From assembly GCA_039029135.1 (NCBI GenBank), contig JBCCGT010000006.1, forward strand, positions 169,353-233,352: 64,000 bases of DNA. The letters run 5' to 3'. This DNA is from JALZVT01 sp039029135 (lineage in GTDB: Bacteria > Pseudomonadota > Gammaproteobacteria > Pseudomonadales > Azotimanducaceae). The notes beneath the pieces were generated by a model. That model saw only the letters and a program-made list of their open reading frames with translations, searched no databases and was not told where the DNA came from. Positions 8,653-16,623 of the stretch are shown here, piece by piece. Within the stretch, counting starts at the first letter, position 1. Each line of letters starts with the position of its first letter. Made by a program: the position numbers and the translations under genes.

Positions 8653-9987
8653 TCAACGTCCGCGCTCTAGTTCGCTACTGGCGAAGGGCGAATCCGGAAA
8701 CTGGATCTTCACCGGGGCGCCGCGCAGGGTCGTCGCCAGGTGGACGAAGAAGCTCGCGACACCGGCCGCGCCCTGCATGTAGCCCGTTTGGGTGCGGATG
8801 AACTCGCGCTGCGTGCGATGCTCGGCCTGCGGCCAGCAGTACGAACCGTCGGTAACGACCGCGGATTTCACAAGCTGCCCGGCGACGCGCAGCGCTAGTT
8901 CCCGATAAAACGAATCGCCGGTCGCGCGATACAGGCTGACGGCGTGATCGCCGATGCCAGCGTCGCAGCAGCACTGGCTGACGTTGTTCCACAGACCCCG
9001 GCCGCGTTCCTCGGGCGCGCCGGTAGCGACGAGTCCGGTGTTGAGCCCATGGCCCCAGTCGCGCCAATCGGCCTGCGCCGTGATCTCGCCGAGCAGATGA
9101 AACAGGCGCCCGGTGCCGACGGGTCCGTGACACAGCCCGAGATAGAAACGATTGGGTTTGCCGTCGTCCAGAATGTGCGGCACCAGATGACCGCCGCCGG
9201 GCACAGCTTCGGCCACGGCTTGGACGTGGCGCGCGCCGGCGATCGCCGCCGCGAGATATCGATCGTCGCCCGTTCCCTGAAAGAGCCGTGCCATGAAGTA
9301 GGCCACGCCGGCCGTGCCGTGGGCGAAGTTGGGCGCGTCGAACGGAAACGGGATGTCGGGCATCAGCTGCCAGCGCTGGCCGCCCGGCGCCGGTTCGGCG
9401 ACCTCCAGCAGCCGCTCGCCGACGGCAACGGCCCAGTCGCGCGCCTGCGGATGTATGGCCTCGTCGTGGGCATAGAGCCAGTAGGTGCCGGCACCCGCGG
9501 CGCCCTCCGACATATCGAAGATCTCGCGCACGCCGGAATGCCCGGTGAGCTTCGCGTAGGGCATTTCCTGGATCCAGCCGATCCCGGCACCGATCGCGCT
9601 CGCGCTGTCGCGCTGCTTCTGCACGCAGCTCGCGGCGGCGGCCCGGAAGCGCTGTTCGCCGGTGTGTGTTGCCAGCTCGTTGCAGACGAACATATAGCCG
9701 GCCCAGCCACCCATGGGCGCGCAGGTGGGATCGACTTCGGGCAGGCGGGCTAGCAGGTCGTGACCCGCGGCAGCGGCGATGTCGCGATAGCGCGTCTCGT
9801 CGGTGGCGAGGTACAGTTCGAGATAGAACAGGGCGATGCCGGCGGTGCCGTAATACAGCGTCGGGATGAACTTGTCCGGCCGCTCGGCGGCCACGCCCCA
9901 GCGGCGGCCGTGCTCGGTGTCCTGCGCCAGCCCGTTAATCCAGCGCTCCGCGCCCAGCGCAACGTCCAGCAGTTCGTCGGCGTGCAT
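8653..9987 (-). CDS. LanC-like (lanthionine synthetase C-type) protein
   Basis: 444 residues from an ATG with a GGGAGGA ribosome-binding site. The sequence repeats the (alpha/alpha) barrel motif of LanC proteins (YYGTAGIALFY, SEGAAGAG, AHGTAGVAYF, LCHGPVGTGRLF, CCDAGIGDHA, MQGAAGVASF). Candidate zinc ligands are Cys286 in LCHG and the Cys340/Cys341 pair. A CC pair where nisin cyclase has Cys-His resembles the three-Cys site of some class II cyclases. Known members cyclise lanthipeptides or, in animals, add glutathione to dehydroamino acids. No precursor peptide or dehydratase is visible, so a stand-alone role is more likely. It is the last gene of a minus-strand group with a ThDP enzyme and an FAD oxidase. 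Confidence 0.75.
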   Translation of the reverse strand: MHADELLDVALGAERWINGLAQDTEHGRRWGVAAERPDKFIPTLYYGTAGIALFYLELYLATDETRYRDIAAAAGHDLLARLPEVDPTCAPMGGWAGYMFVCNELATHTGEQRFRAAAASCVQKQRDSASAIGAGIGWIQEMPYAKLTGHSGVREIFDMSEGAAGAGTYWLYAHDEAIHPQARDWAVAVGERLLEVAEPAPGGQRWQLMPDIPFPFDAPNFAHGTAGVAYFMARLFQGTGDDRYLAAAIAGARHVQAVAEAVPGGGHLVPHILDDGKPNRFYLGLCHGPVGTGRLFHLLGEITAQADWRDWGHGLNTGLVATGAPEERGRGLWNNVSQCCCDAGIGDHAVSLYRATGDSFYRELALRVAGQLVKSAVVTDGSYCWPQAEHRTQREFIRTQTGYMQGAAGVASFFVHLATTLRGAPVKIQFPDSPFASSELERGR

Positions 9988-10001
9988 CCGTCGTCCTCCC
10001 C

Positions 10002-10040
10002 GATCCCGGCCGTTCTCCGAGAATTCCCCCGGCCGGGATC
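10002..10040. repeat. Perfect 11-bp inverted repeat before the LanC-like gene
   Basis: GATCCCGGCCG and its exact complement CGGCCGGGATC enclose 17 bases that can themselves fold (TTCTC-C-GAGAA). The structure lies 14 bases upstream of the LanC-like start and its ribosome-binding site. It could be an internal terminator, attenuator or RNA processing site within the operon. No T-run follows. Confidence 0.5.
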
Positions 10041-10089
10041 AGGGTAACCGATTTCCCTCGGCCCGGTAGCGCGCGCTCCGGACCCAGCC

Positions 10090-10114
10090 CGCGCCGTCGC
10101 CGCCCGACGGCGCG
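10090..10114 (-). terminator. Perfect 10-bp GC-rich hairpin after the ThDP decarboxylase gene
   Basis: CGCGCCGTCG and CGACGGCGCG pair exactly around a 5-base loop, starting four bases after the stop of the minus-strand ThDP enzyme gene. The stem is strong but there is no U-tract, so it may be a partial terminator or an mRNA-stabilising hairpin. Confidence 0.45.
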
Positions 10115-10118
10115 GCCG

Positions 10119-11996
10119 CTACTTGGTGATCTTCCAGCGCGCGTTAGCCGGCAGGTCCTTCTGCGGCAGCCGCACGGCGATCAGCGTAAACGTGGGCTGC
10201 TTAGTGACAGGATTTTCCGGTGCGCTGTTGAGTCGCGCGAGGACCTCGCGCAGCTCCGCGTTGGTGGTCACCGAGTAACCGACGCCGCCAAAACCTTCCG
10301 CCAGTTTCACGTAGTCCCAGATATAGCCCTGGGGCACCTCCGTCAGCGGCTTGAAGTGCGGCGGCGGTGCGCTGCCTGCGAAGGCGTTGGCGTCGATCAG
10401 CCACTGCTCGACCGCATACACCCGGTTGTCCATCACGAAGAACACGGCGTCCTGGCCGAGCTGCGCGACCGTGCCCAGCGCGTTCAGCGCCTCGGCAAAG
10501 GCGGCGTCTCCCGTAATCGTCACCGTGCGACGCGATTTGCCGGCCCGGCTGTTGGCCAGCGTCACCCCGGCGGTCGCGCCGACGCCGTAGCCGATCGCGG
10601 CCCAGGCGAGCTGCGCGATGTAACCGCCCTCCGGTGCCTTGAGGTCGATATTCGAGAGAAACGAAAACCCGGAGTCGGCGACGATCTGCGGATAGTCCAC
10701 CTCGTCGTGCCCCTCGAGATAGTCGTGGTACAGGCACGACTTGAAGCTGTCGTAGGTAATCGGGTCCTTGGTGCCGTAGTGGTCCGGCTCCGGAATCTGC
10801 CAGGGCGAGCCTTCCAGGCCCGGAAAGGGCGCGTTGGGCAGCGAGCCCGAAGCTTCGATCTTGTCGCCGAGCGCCTGTAACAGGCTCGCTAGATCGACGT
10901 CGCCCCAGTAGGCCAGGCCGCGACCGACCAGCACCGCGCCGCGTCGGGCCTGGATGTGGGTCGGCCCCGGCAGTTCGCTCGCCGCGTCCGGGTTGTAGTC
11001 GGGCGTCACGACGCCCAGATAGTTGAAATCCGTGTCCAGCACGCCGAGCGCCACCACGCAGTCGGCGCCCTCCATCAGGTGCTGCAGATTGGGCGGCGAG
11101 CTCTTGCCGAAGTACACGCCGGCGAAGCGCACGTCGGTGCGGAACTCCGAGATCACGCTCTTGCCCAGGGGGCTGGTTGCGTAGGGGGCGTCGATGAGCT
11201 GCAGCACCCTGGTGAACGAGTCCTGCAGACCGTGGCGGGCGATCTCGGAGCCGCCGAGCACGACGACGCGCTTCGCCTGTTTCAGGTGCGCGAGCACGGC
11301 GTTCGTCGCCTCGGTCACCGAAGGCGTCGAGGCCGGCAGCGGCGCGCGCGTCAGCGGCGTATCCGGCACCGGCTCGCAGCGCATGTTGGACGTCAGGTTG
11401 GCGAGCTCCAGATACACCGGTTTGCTGGTCGTGATGCAGGTTTGCAGCGCCGCATCGATCAGCGCGGGTGCCGTCGCCGGATTGTCGATGCGCACCGCCA
11501 TCTCGGTGATCTCATTGAAGATCCGCAGATCGGAGTGGGACCCGTCGACCATGTGGTGATAGAGCACGCCCTGATCGCGCTCGGAGTTGAACTGCGCTAC
11601 CGACGGACTGCCGTTGATGACGACCAGCGGCACCTGTTCCACGTACGCGCCGGCAACGGCCTGTGCCGCGTTGATGCCGCCGACGCCGTAGGTGAACGCG
11701 ACGCAGCCGACCGAGTCGTTGGTGGCGCGGCCGTAGCCGTCCGCCGCGTAGGTCGCACACATCTCGTTGTTTGGATGGACGCGGACCAGCCCAGCGCTTT
11801 GTTCCGGCTCGTCAAGGGTTTCGCACCACTCGGCGACGTAGTCGCCTGGTATGCAGAACACGTGACCCACGCCGATCTCCCGCAGGCGCTTGTTCAGGTA
11901 GGTCGCTACCGTTTCTTCCTGGCCCGAGTACCGCGAGACGGCGGACGGCGCGTTTCTGTATTCACGCGGTGTATCGCGCAGTGCCTGTTTCAACAT
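10119..11996 (-). CDS. Thiamine-diphosphate-dependent 2-oxoacid decarboxylase-like enzyme
   Basis: 625 residues. The fold order is that of pyruvate/indolepyruvate decarboxylases: an N-terminal PYR domain with the catalytic Glu in HPNNEMCATYAADGYGRA, the decarboxylase-type His pair in LYHHMVDG, and a central Rossmann domain. The C-terminal PP domain has the ThDP/Mg motif TGDAAF followed about 25 residues later by MDNR. The usual GDG is GDA here. It likely decarboxylates a 2-oxo acid to an aldehyde. It starts one base after the stop of the FAD amine oxidase (11998), so oxidase and decarboxylase are tightly coupled: amino acid to 2-oxo acid to aldehyde. The substrate is unknown; an aromatic amino acid is an inference. 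Confidence 0.8.
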   Translation of the reverse strand: MLKQALRDTPREYRNAPSAVSRYSGQEETVATYLNKRLREIGVGHVFCIPGDYVAEWCETLDEPEQSAGLVRVHPNNEMCATYAADGYGRATNDSVGCVAFTYGVGGINAAQAVAGAYVEQVPLVVINGSPSVAQFNSERDQGVLYHHMVDGSHSDLRIFNEITEMAVRIDNPATAPALIDAALQTCITTSKPVYLELANLTSNMRCEPVPDTPLTRAPLPASTPSVTEATNAVLAHLKQAKRVVVLGGSEIARHGLQDSFTRVLQLIDAPYATSPLGKSVISEFRTDVRFAGVYFGKSSPPNLQHLMEGADCVVALGVLDTDFNYLGVVTPDYNPDAASELPGPTHIQARRGAVLVGRGLAYWGDVDLASLLQALGDKIEASGSLPNAPFPGLEGSPWQIPEPDHYGTKDPITYDSFKSCLYHDYLEGHDEVDYPQIVADSGFSFLSNIDLKAPEGGYIAQLAWAAIGYGVGATAGVTLANSRAGKSRRTVTITGDAAFAEALNALGTVAQLGQDAVFFVMDNRVYAVEQWLIDANAFAGSAPPPHFKPLTEVPQGYIWDYVKLAEGFGGVGYSVTTNAELREVLARLNSAPENPVTKQPTFTLIAVRLPQKDLPANARWKITK

Positions 11997-11997
11997 G

Positions 11998-13800
11998 TCA
12001 GTTCCCCCAGAGTCCGCCGAGTCGGCGGGGTGCGGTGGCTTGTTTGGTGCTTGCGGCTGCGGCCTGCGCCTGCTCGCAGACGGGTCCGTCGAGCGGTTCG
12101 ACTCCGAACGCGGCGAGCATGGCGTCGCAGGAGCGCAGCGAGCCGTTGACCCAGCCCTGCATGTCCGAGATCGCCTCGTTGCAGAAGTGCACGCCGTTGA
12201 AGGGCTTGGCGAGATAGTCGCGCACCACGCGATCGTCGACGCCGACGCGATACTGGTGGTAGGCGAACTCGAAGTCGTCCTCGCCGTCCCAAAGGCGGTA
12301 GCTGGTCAGCAATGGCTCGGGCACCGCGGAAATCGAGAACAGCTTCTCGAGCTGCTTCTTGGCCTCCTTAACCACTTTCACTGATGCGGGAAACAGCGTT
12401 TGCGGCGGCTTAGAGTGCTGCCGCTGCAGCGGCGAGTCGAACTTGGGACCCACGCTCTGCAGACCCGCCCAGAAGTTGGTGTTGTCGAAATCGCAGTAGA
12501 TTGTCAGTGCCGACGCCTCGTTCGGAATCTGCTCCGCCGCCAGCAGCGCGTTGCCCGCGTTTGAGGCCATGACGCTGCGGGCGTTCGCCGGATCTTCCAG
12601 CGCGTAAAACGGATAGACCGCGTTGATCGGCAGACTCGTGAAGTTCGGGCCGTACTCGACGGGCGGCTCGACCAGGTCGCCGTTTTGCCACCAGGGTCTG
12701 TCGAAATACAGATTGATCTTCATCAGCTTCATCGGTCGCACGGCGCGCAGGTGATTCCACAGCGTCTGCGCGTCGGGCGCCTGGTTGAGGGCCGGCGAAC
12801 TCTGAAACAGCCGTACCATTGACTGGCTGGCCGTCGCGACGATCAGCGTGTCCGCAGTGAGCGACTTGCTGACGCCGCCGTGAACGTGGGCGTACGAGTT
12901 GAAGCCGTCCGGCGCCTGGGTCAGCGCCAGCTCAAACTGATCTTTGGTTTTCGACACGCTGTCGACGTTGGTGCTCAGCACGACCTTAACGTTGTCCGGC
13001 AGGGCCTTGATGACGGCGTTCGGCAGCGTGCTAAAGCCTTCTTTGAAAGTGTGATACGACGGATCCTTCGGAAAGTCGGCGAGAATCTGAAAAGCGTCGC
13101 CGGCGTTGATCGGCGCCTTGAAGGGACCCGCAAAGCCAATGGACTCGCTGAGCATCTGGATACATTCTTCAGAGTGCCCCATCTTTCGCAGCAGTCCCCA
13201 CATCTGCCACTGATTCATCGCGACGCCGTCCCACTTCGCCTCGTTGCGGAACTTGGTCCAGTCGTCGGGCGTTTGATGCGTGGGGATGGGCCAACCGTTG
13301 TCGATGAGCACCGCGTGGTAGGCGTTCGTCACGATCTCCACCGGACTCTTGCCGCGTTCTTCGTCTTTCAGGTTGTAGATCTCGGCCCAGATCGTCGGGT
13401 CGGGCTTGCTGCCGTCGGCCGCGAGAAAATTGCAATCGCGCAGGTCGAAGCGATTCGTGTTGATTTTCTCGCCCTGCACCTCGACGGAACTCGCCATCGG
13501 AAAGTCGACGATCTGATCGCACAGGTTGAGCTTACGAATCAGCCGCATCAACTCCGTCATGTCGTAATTGAAGCGCATGCCGCCCTCTTCCTCTCGGACG
13601 ATCTCGCCGGGTCGTATCTCGATGAGGTCCGTGTCGAGCCGGCCGCCGGTTCGGTTCAGACGCTCGATCAGCGTGAAGCTGGCGTTCGGGTGTTTTTCGA
13701 GCAGTCTCAGAGCGCTGTAGAGGCCCGAGATACCGGCGCCAACAATGGCGAAGTCGGTGTGCTCGCTTGCTGCCGCGTGGGCAAAGCGAAGAGTCTTCAT
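11998..13800 (-). CDS. FAD-dependent amine / L-amino acid oxidase
   Basis: 600 residues, ATG with an AAGGA site 8-12 bases upstream. The N-terminal dinucleotide fold DFAIVGAGISGLYSALRLL is followed by the acidic ribose-binding residue (LIER) and the GG motif RTGGRLDT. The C-terminal flavin-contacting stretch GWVNGSLRSCDAML resembles the end of flavin amine oxidases (MAO, L-amino acid oxidase and tryptophan oxidase families). It would oxidise an amine or amino acid with production of H2O2 and ammonia. It is the first gene of the group with the ThDP decarboxylase and LanC-like gene, 181 bases after the GST gene on the same strand. There is no signal peptide, so it should act in the cytosol. Confidence 0.82.
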   Translation of the reverse strand: MKTLRFAHAAASEHTDFAIVGAGISGLYSALRLLEKHPNASFTLIERLNRTGGRLDTDLIEIRPGEIVREEEGGMRFNYDMTELMRLIRKLNLCDQIVDFPMASSVEVQGEKINTNRFDLRDCNFLAADGSKPDPTIWAEIYNLKDEERGKSPVEIVTNAYHAVLIDNGWPIPTHQTPDDWTKFRNEAKWDGVAMNQWQMWGLLRKMGHSEECIQMLSESIGFAGPFKAPINAGDAFQILADFPKDPSYHTFKEGFSTLPNAVIKALPDNVKVVLSTNVDSVSKTKDQFELALTQAPDGFNSYAHVHGGVSKSLTADTLIVATASQSMVRLFQSSPALNQAPDAQTLWNHLRAVRPMKLMKINLYFDRPWWQNGDLVEPPVEYGPNFTSLPINAVYPFYALEDPANARSVMASNAGNALLAAEQIPNEASALTIYCDFDNTNFWAGLQSVGPKFDSPLQRQHSKPPQTLFPASVKVVKEAKKQLEKLFSISAVPEPLLTSYRLWDGEDDFEFAYHQYRVGVDDRVVRDYLAKPFNGVHFCNEAISDMQGWVNGSLRSCDAMLAAFGVEPLDGPVCEQAQAAAASTKQATAPRRLGGLWGN

Positions 13801-13981
13801 TACCCATTCCTTAGGTTGCGAAGTTGCGCTGCAGACTAGCGCCAGGTGCGCCCAGGAATCTGTCAGGTGCTTGACACAGCGAACGTGATGGCAGGAAAGG
13901 TCGGGTCAGCGGGTTGGATGATGTGCGATGTGTGCGGACGCGCGGCGCCTGTGCCGGCGGGTCTGGCGAGCGCGCCGTCGC

Positions 13982-14683
13982 CTAGGCCAGCGTCAGCGGG
14001 CTGTCTTCAGCGGGCGTGCGTGCGTCGATGAAATCTAGGTGTTCGAGTTCGTCTTTGGCGGCCTGCACCCACTCTTCGATTGCGGGCAGCGACTGGACGC
14101 TGCGCACGTAGCGCGCGGCCTCGTCGTCCAGCGCCAGTTCGTAGGTGGCGAAGCGCAGCGCAACGGGCGCGTACATGACATCGGCGATCGACCAGGCACC
14201 GAACAAGCCGTCGCCGCCAGCGCCGTGGCGTTCGCGACACTCGCCCCACAGCCGCGTAACCCGCTCGATCTGATCCTGGCAGGCCGCGGATAGCGCGCCG
14301 CGTTCCAGCAGCCGCCGCACGCGCAGGTTCTGCGGCAGCTCGTCGCGCAGCGCCATGAAACCTGAGTGCATCTCGGCGCTGATCGAACGCGCGAGCGCGC
14401 GCGCCGACGGCTCCGCCGGCCAGCCGAGCGCGGAGGGATGTGCCTCCTCTAGATGCGCCATGATGGCGAGCGAATCCCAGATACGCAGATCGCCGTCGAG
14501 CAGAATCGGGACACGGCCGGCCGCGCCGTAGGCGTCAATGCGTTCACGCCAGTCAGCGGTAAACAGCGGTATGCGAACGACGTCGAACGCGATGTCGCTG
14601 AGGCGCAGATACAGCCACGCGCGCAGCGACCAAGACGAGTAGTTGCGATTACCAATGACCAGGGTATACATCCTGGTGGCCAC
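13982..14683 (-). CDS. Glutathione S-transferase family protein
   Basis: 233 residues. The thioredoxin-like N-terminal domain starts YTLVIGNRNYSSWSLRAWL, where Ser/Tyr residues near the helix-1 start serve glutathione activation. It continues with VPILLDGDLRIWDSLAIMAHLEE, the cis-Pro and glutathione-binding Asp-Ser pair. The C-terminal half is the all-helical GST domain. A second ATG at 14671 is also possible. It conjugates glutathione to electrophiles or removes it. It lies upstream of the FAD oxidase / ThDP decarboxylase / LanC-like genes on the same strand, which is of interest because animal LanC-like proteins also use glutathione. Confidence 0.88.
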   Translation of the reverse strand: MATRMYTLVIGNRNYSSWSLRAWLYLRLSDIAFDVVRIPLFTADWRERIDAYGAAGRVPILLDGDLRIWDSLAIMAHLEEAHPSALGWPAEPSARALARSISAEMHSGFMALRDELPQNLRVRRLLERGALSAACQDQIERVTRLWGECRERHGAGGDGLFGAWSIADVMYAPVALRFATYELALDDEAARYVRSVQSLPAIEEWVQAAKDELEHLDFIDARTPAEDSPLTLA

Positions 14684-14861
14684 TTTGTTCTGAGAGACGG
14701 CGACTTCAGCGCGTATGACGGCGCTTGTCTAGTGGGTAGACTTGGTCACACGATTCTTTGAGGTGCTCGTACAGACGCGGTCCAAGTCGGATGCGGTACC
14801 GCGTTATGCGCAGCGCTCGTTGATCTGTGCGGTGACGCTTTGTCGTGGCCGCATCTACTGC

Positions 14862-14917
14862 CTGCATGGGACAGCCTGCATAGGACTGTCTGCATAGAAC
14901 TGGCTGCATAGAAGGGA
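14862..14917 (+). repeat. 14-bp tandem repeat (four copies) in the leader of the DUF1801 gene
   Basis: Four units of 14 bases begin with CTGCAT (14862, 14876, 14890, 14904). The consensus is CTGCATAGRACTGN; the last copy changes into the ribosome-binding sequence GAAGGGA before the ATG at 14925. Copy-number change here would move the promoter or upstream binding sites relative to the start codon. Confidence 0.8.
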
Positions 14918-14924
14918 ACCGAGC

Positions 14925-15524
14925 ATGGCCCGCGCGAAGACCGTCGACGAGTACATCGACAGCGCGCAGAACTGGCAGGAACTGCTGCGTAAGCTGCGCG
15001 GCATCCTGCTCGCCTGCGACCTTGAAGAAACCATCAAGTGGGGCGGGCCCTGCTACACCCACGGCGGCCGCAACGTCGTCAGCCTCGGTGCCTACAAGGA
15101 CTTCGCCACCCTGTGGTTTCATCAGGGGGCGCTTATGAAAGACCCCGAAGGCGTGCTGGTGAACGCCCAGGAAGGCAAGACCAAGTCGATGCGACACTGG
15201 CGCTTTGCGAATCAGCGCGAGATTCGCGTTCGCGCGATCAAGGCCTACGTTCGCGACGCCATCGCCGTGGCGGCGTCGGGGCAGAAAATTCCTGCCGCCG
15301 AGCCTGCGGACACGGCGCTTGTGCTGCCACCGGAGCTGGAAGCGGCACTCGCTAAACGCGTAACGCTGCGCAAGGCGTTCGCCGCCCTGACCCCGGGACG
15401 GCAGCGCGAATATGCTGCACACATCGGCGACGCCAAGCGTGCGCAGACGCGCCTCGACCGAGTCGCGAAGGCGCTGCCGCTGATCGAGTCGGGCGTCGGC
15501 CTGCACGACAAGTACCGCAAATAG
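14925..15524 (+). CDS. DUF1801 / YdeI-OmpD-associated domain protein
   Basis: 199 residues. The N-terminal ~120 residues are a DUF1801 domain (LLRKLRGILLACDLEETIKWGGP, then FATLWFHQGALMKDPEG). The C-terminal part is the bacteriocin-protection/YdeI-like region with LPPELEAAL and FAALTPGRQREYAAHI. Members are small cytosolic proteins. Some YdeI-type proteins have been linked to peptide or polymyxin tolerance, but a biochemical role is not established. It has a clear GAAGGGA site contributed by a 14-bp tandem repeat. No operon partner is obvious; the next gene starts 61 bases later on the same strand. Confidence 0.85.
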   Translation: MARAKTVDEYIDSAQNWQELLRKLRGILLACDLEETIKWGGPCYTHGGRNVVSLGAYKDFATLWFHQGALMKDPEGVLVNAQEGKTKSMRHWRFANQREIRVRAIKAYVRDAIAVAASGQKIPAAEPADTALVLPPELEAALAKRVTLRKAFAALTPGRQREYAAHIGDAKRAQTRLDRVAKALPLIESGVGLHDKYRK

Positions 15525-15585
15525 ACTTCCGCCTCTGGCGACGGCACGCGCCGCGGCAACCGGCGCACCCGGCAAGGTCCAAAGT

Positions 15586-16566
15586 ATGAACAAACGCAAT
15601 CTGATTCTTGGCGCATCGATTCTGCTGGCGGCCTTGATTGTCGTTCTGTTCGAGCGTGATCTGCCGGCGGCCGAGGTTGATGCGAAGTACAGCAATGCGG
15701 CCTCGCGCTTTGTCACCGCGGCCAGCGGCGCGCGGATTCACTATCGCGATCAGGGTCGTCGCGACGGCCTGCCGGTGGTGCTGATCCACGGTTCCAGCGC
15801 ATCGCTGCATACCTGGGAACCCTGGGTTGCGATCCTGGGCGCAGACTATCGGCTCATCACGCTCGACTTGCCCGCGCACGGTCTCACCGGTCGCGTCGCG
15901 GGCGACGACTACTCGACGGCGGCCTACATCGGCGCGATCGACACGGTGCTCGGCGAGTTGGGCATCGAGCGCTTCGTCCTGGGTGGTAACTCTATGGGCG
16001 GCGGTGTGACCTGGCGCTACGCGCTGCAGCAACATGGGCGAGTGCTGGCCATGCTGTTGATCGATGCGTCGGGTCCGGCAAGCTGGCGGCGTGAGTCGCT
16101 CGCGGTAGGCGCCGACGAGGAAGAGCGCAGCGGGCCGGTCGCCTTTCGCCTGCTGCGGCAGCCCTGGTTTCGGGGCCTCGCGCGCTGGCTCGATCCCTAT
16201 CCGCTGGCGGCCCAGGGGGCGCGGGCCTCTTACAACGATTCGCCCGTGGTAACGGATGCGCTCATCGACCGCTACTACGAGCTGACCATGCGCGAGGGCG
16301 GTCGGGCCGCAACCCTGGCGCGCTTCGCGCAGATTCGTGGCGACGAGGAAGACGTCGACCTGGGCGAACTGACCCAGCCCGCGCTGGTGATGTGGGGCGC
16401 GCAGGACGCGCTGATATCGGTGGCGTTTGCCGATCGGTTCGAGGCGACGCTGGCGAACGCGCGCAAAGTGATCTACCCGGAGCTGGGCCACATCCCGATG
16501 GAGGAAGATCCCGCGCGCAGCGCGGCCGATGTGCGCGCTTTTCTTGAGGCGCTTGCCCCACACTGA
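15586..16566 (+). CDS. Membrane-anchored alpha/beta hydrolase
   Basis: 326 residues with an N-terminal hydrophobic segment at about residues 6-22 after a KRN start (a signal anchor). The alpha/beta-hydrolase core follows: oxyanion motif HGSSAS, nucleophile Ser136 in GGNSMGGG, acid Asp274 in WGAQDALIS and His302 in ELGHIP. The triad order and spacing are complete. It is likely an esterase or lipase-like enzyme facing the periplasm; the substrate is not predictable. Its end is 57 bases from the end of the convergent PRPP synthetase-like gene. Confidence 0.88.
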   Translation: MNKRNLILGASILLAALIVVLFERDLPAAEVDAKYSNAASRFVTAASGARIHYRDQGRRDGLPVVLIHGSSASLHTWEPWVAILGADYRLITLDLPAHGLTGRVAGDDYSTAAYIGAIDTVLGELGIERFVLGGNSMGGGVTWRYALQQHGRVLAMLLIDASGPASWRRESLAVGADEEERSGPVAFRLLRQPWFRGLARWLDPYPLAAQGARASYNDSPVVTDALIDRYYELTMREGGRAATLARFAQIRGDEEDVDLGELTQPALVMWGAQDALISVAFADRFEATLANARKVIYPELGHIPMEEDPARSAADVRAFLEALAPH

Positions 16567-16623
16567 TCGCGGTTGCCGGCCAGGCGGGAAAGGCAAGCCG
16601 GTGCGCTGCGGGCTGCGTCTGAG

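Noticed and set aside
8653..9987. N-acylglucosamine 2-epimerase or glycoside hydrolase instead of LanC-like
   Set aside because: Repeated GxxG barrel motifs with a CHG and CC set fit LanC proteins better, though all share the (alpha/alpha) barrel.
10956..12149. 397-codon plus-strand frame opposite the ThDP decarboxylase
   Set aside because: The minus frame has all ThDP motifs. The plus frame is a composition artefact.
13846..14031. 61-residue Cys-containing plus-strand ORF as a possible lanthipeptide precursor for the LanC-like protein
   Set aside because: No ribosome-binding site, antisense overlap with the GST gene and no leader/core pattern. The idea is not supported.
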